7,234 bases of DNA from Candidatus Firestoneibacteriota bacterium (lineage in GTDB: Bacteria > Oederibacteriota > JAAXVQ01 > JAUVAV01), in assembly GCA_030635415.1 (NCBI GenBank), contig DAOVYW010000120.1, forward strand, positions 1 to 7,234, given 5' to 3'. A program made the translations under genes and the position numbers. Numbering within the stretch: position 1 is the first letter of the stretch; every line of letters begins with the position of its first letter. Of the stretch, positions 5,979 through 7,234 are shown piece by piece. The notes under the pieces are model-generated. The model worked only from the letters and a program-made list of their open reading frames with translations. It was not told the DNA's origin and searched no databases.

Positions 5979-6548
5979 TCAAACAGATAGCTGCTCCGTT
6001 AGTGCTTCTACTCCCGGCAGTTGCCGGCCTTCTAAAAATTCCAGCGAGGCTCCCCCGCCTGTAGACACATGGGTCATTTTATCGGCCAGGTCCATTTGGG
6101 TAACCGCTGCTACCGAATCCCCGCCGCCGATAATAGTTGTGGCTCCGGATTCCGCTAATATCTTAGCCATAGCAAAAGTCCCCTTGGAAAAAGGTTCCAT
6201 CTCAAAAACCCCCATGGGACCGTTCCAAATTATGGTTTTGGCGTTTTTAATAACCGCGCTGAACTTTTTCACGGTTTCCGGACCAATATCCATGCCTTGC
6301 CACCCTTCATCTATATTACCGCGCGGAACTAATTGGCTTTTGGCATCAACCCTGAAATCATCCGCCACAATATGATCGATAGGCAGCACCAGGGTTTTAT
6401 TCAAATCCAAGGCCTGTTTAAGAATCTCTTTAGCCATGGGAATCAGATCGTCTTCACAAAGCGATTTACCAATCCCGATACATTTGGCTTTTAAAAAAGT
6501 ATAGGCCATGCCGCCGCCGATAATCAGGCTGTCAAACTTGGGAAGCAA
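5979..6548 (-). CDS. pgk: Phosphoglycerate kinase C-terminal (nucleotide-binding) fragment
   Basis: This is the part of pgk after the internal stop, 189 codons from the first near-cognate start in frame, TTG at 6546-6548. It holds almost the full nucleotide-binding domain: LIIGGGMAYTF (residues 219-229 of the joined protein), NGPMGVFE (321-328), IIGGGDSVAAV and STGGGASLEFLEG (374-386). No ribosome binding site precedes the TTG; an AAGGA lies further up, overlapping the stop, but only three bases from an ATT codon. Whether this part is translated on its own is doubtful, and it would lack K206. Two cysteines at joined positions 235 and 243 replace residues that are usually Gly and a hydrophobic residue. 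Confidence 0.5.
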   Translation of the reverse strand: MLPKFDSLIIGGGMAYTFLKAKCIGIGKSLCEDDLIPMAKEILKQALDLNKTLVLPIDHIVADDFRVDAKSQLVPRGNIDEGWQGMDIGPETVKKFSAVIKNAKTIIWNGPMGVFEMEPFSKGTFAMAKILAESGATTIIGGGDSVAAVTQMDLADKMTHVSTGGGASLEFLEGRQLPGVEALTEQLSV

Positions 6549-6572
6549 ATTGCTGAGAATCTCAATTTTTCC

Positions 6573-7184
6573 TTAGACCTTGGCTCCACCCAGGATGGCT
6601 ACTAAAGGCCTTTCCGGATCCGCAACCACCCTACCTAAATATTCCAACTCTTTTTCCATCAGAAACCCGGCCACTGCCGGCGAAACCAGACGGGCCACGC
6701 CTTCGGTGGAAGAGTGGGCGCGATGGGCCGAGCCAAAAGCATCGTTTACATATATGTCCGCCAACTCCGCCAACTGCTTGGAAAATCCCGGATCGTTTTT
6801 AGTCTCCCCTTTTATAAATCTAACATTCTCCAGCATGAGGATATTACCGGCAGCCAGCCCAGCAGTCAGTTTTGTTACCTCCGGCCCCACTACCTCGGGC
6901 GCCATAATAATCTCCCGGCCCATCAACTCGCCCAGCCGCCGGGCCACGGGCACCAGGGAGAATTTCTTCCGGTCCTCGGGAGCGTCTTTTGGGCGGCCCA
7001 AATGCGAACATAAAATAATCCGGGCCCCGGCACGGCTAAGAAATTCAATTGTAGGCAAAGCCTTTCTAATTCTGGTATCATCCGTGATTTTTCCAGCAGC
7101 ATCCATGGGTACGTTAAAATCCACCCGCACCAGAACACGCTGATCACTGACTTGAAGATCACGGACCGACAACTTATTCATCAT
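6573..7184 (-). CDS. pgk: Phosphoglycerate kinase N-terminal (3-phosphoglycerate-binding) fragment
   Basis: The 203-residue product ends at the premature TAA. It contains the complete substrate-binding domain: RVDFNVP (residues 20-26), the basic-patch segments TRIRKALPTI (37-46) and CSHLGRPK (59-66), LENVRF (118-123) and NDAFGSAHRAHSS (147-159). It stops just after LGGAKV, at the beginning of the second domain. Since catalysis needs closure of both domains, this fragment alone should not work as a kinase, although it may fold. The upstream sequence has a good ribosome binding site at 7187-7192. The expected upstream gene would be gap, but only 50 bases of upstream sequence are in view and nothing can be assigned there. 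Confidence 0.6.
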   Translation of the reverse strand: MMNKLSVRDLQVSDQRVLVRVDFNVPMDAAGKITDDTRIRKALPTIEFLSRAGARIILCSHLGRPKDAPEDRKKFSLVPVARRLGELMGREIIMAPEVVGPEVTKLTAGLAAGNILMLENVRFIKGETKNDPGFSKQLAELADIYVNDAFGSAHRAHSSTEGVARLVSPAVAGFLMEKELEYLGRVVADPERPLVAILGGAKV

Positions 7185-7234
7185 ATCCTCCCTGCCAACT
7201 TCTTTTCCTAAATCTAATCATCCGGCATCGTACC

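Larger units (their letters stand above)
5979..7184 (-). pseudogene. pgk: Phosphoglycerate kinase gene interrupted by an in-frame TAA (codon 204)
   Basis: Pgk catalyses the reversible phosphate transfer between 1,3-bisphosphoglycerate and ADP. The whole span is one reading frame of 401 codons, matching the family's ~395, with only one disabling change: codon 204 (6573-6575) is TAA. Both sides keep all the main motifs in the right order and spacing, so there is no frameshift or deletion. The stop falls where GGAKV-S/A-D-K is expected, between two lysines (K202 and K206 here) known to contact the nucleotide and transferred phosphate; a TCA serine codon would become TAA by one base change. TAA ends five neighbouring genes, so general recoding of TAA is excluded. 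It may be a true nonsense mutation, a sequencing error, or a split gene. GGGAGG (7187-7192) is two bases from the ATG at 7184 but five from the ATG at 7181, so the second is the likelier start. Confidence 0.8.

Noticed and set aside
6573..6575. Recoding of TAA as a sense codon in this organism
   Set aside because: TAA serves as the normal stop of tpiA, secG, yceD, rpmF and fabD at the lengths expected for those families.
6580..7143. 187-codon open frame on the plus strand
   Set aside because: It is opposite the N-terminal half of pgk, with low-complexity Ser/Arg/Pro-rich composition and no family resemblance.
1..7234. tRNA, rRNA, CRISPR array, riboswitch, transposase or phage genes
   Set aside because: No cloverleaf, regular spaced repeat, known riboswitch core or mobile-element protein was recognisable on either strand.

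Overview
This window reads as ordinary low-to-mid GC Gram-positive chromosome, most likely an anaerobic Clostridia/Peptococcaceae-type Firmicute. The reasons are strong AGGAGG-type ribosome binding sites, a perfect housekeeping-type promoter, a four-cysteine bL32, and the neighbourhood glycolysis genes - secG - yceD - rpmF - plsX - fab genes. That lineage is an inference; no rRNA or other marker is present. Every supported gene lies on the minus strand, so transcription runs from high to low coordinates. The window is densely coded, with no gene-free stretch over 300 bases.

Region 1 (7184 down to 5119) is the end of a glycolytic cluster: phosphoglycerate kinase (pgk), then triose-phosphate isomerase (tpiA). 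pgk is full length in one reading frame but is cut by a single in-frame TAA at codon 204, between the two lysines of the conserved GGAKVxxK segment. tpiA is intact. Phosphoglycerate mutase and enolase, which often follow tpiA in this group, are absent. In that position lies a ~210 bp foldback repeat (4908-5121) with matching inverted ends, including pieces that resemble the widespread TGTCATTCCGAACGAAG-type interspersed repeats.

Region 2 (4876-4506) is secG, a small subunit of the Sec translocon, followed by a hairpin with a short T run that is a plausible terminator.

Region 3 (4502 down to 1, running off the left edge) is a fatty-acid and phospholipid synthesis operon. It opens with a perfect TTGACA-17 bp-TATAAT promoter (4474-4502). 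The genes follow in the order yceD (DUF177), rpmF (ribosomal protein bL32), plsX, fabH, fabD and fabG (3' end cut by the window). Gaps are -4 to +18 nt, so these genes are probably co-transcribed and partly translationally coupled. FabD makes malonyl-ACP, FabH condenses it with acyl-CoA to start chains, FabG does the first reduction, and PlsX converts finished acyl-ACP into acyl-phosphate for phospholipid synthesis. No fapR regulator gene and no FapR-like operator were seen.

I see no clearly new biological system. The points most worth a second look are the nonsense codon in pgk, the foldback repeat where gpmI/eno would be expected, and FabG cofactor-site residues that suggest NADH rather than NADPH.
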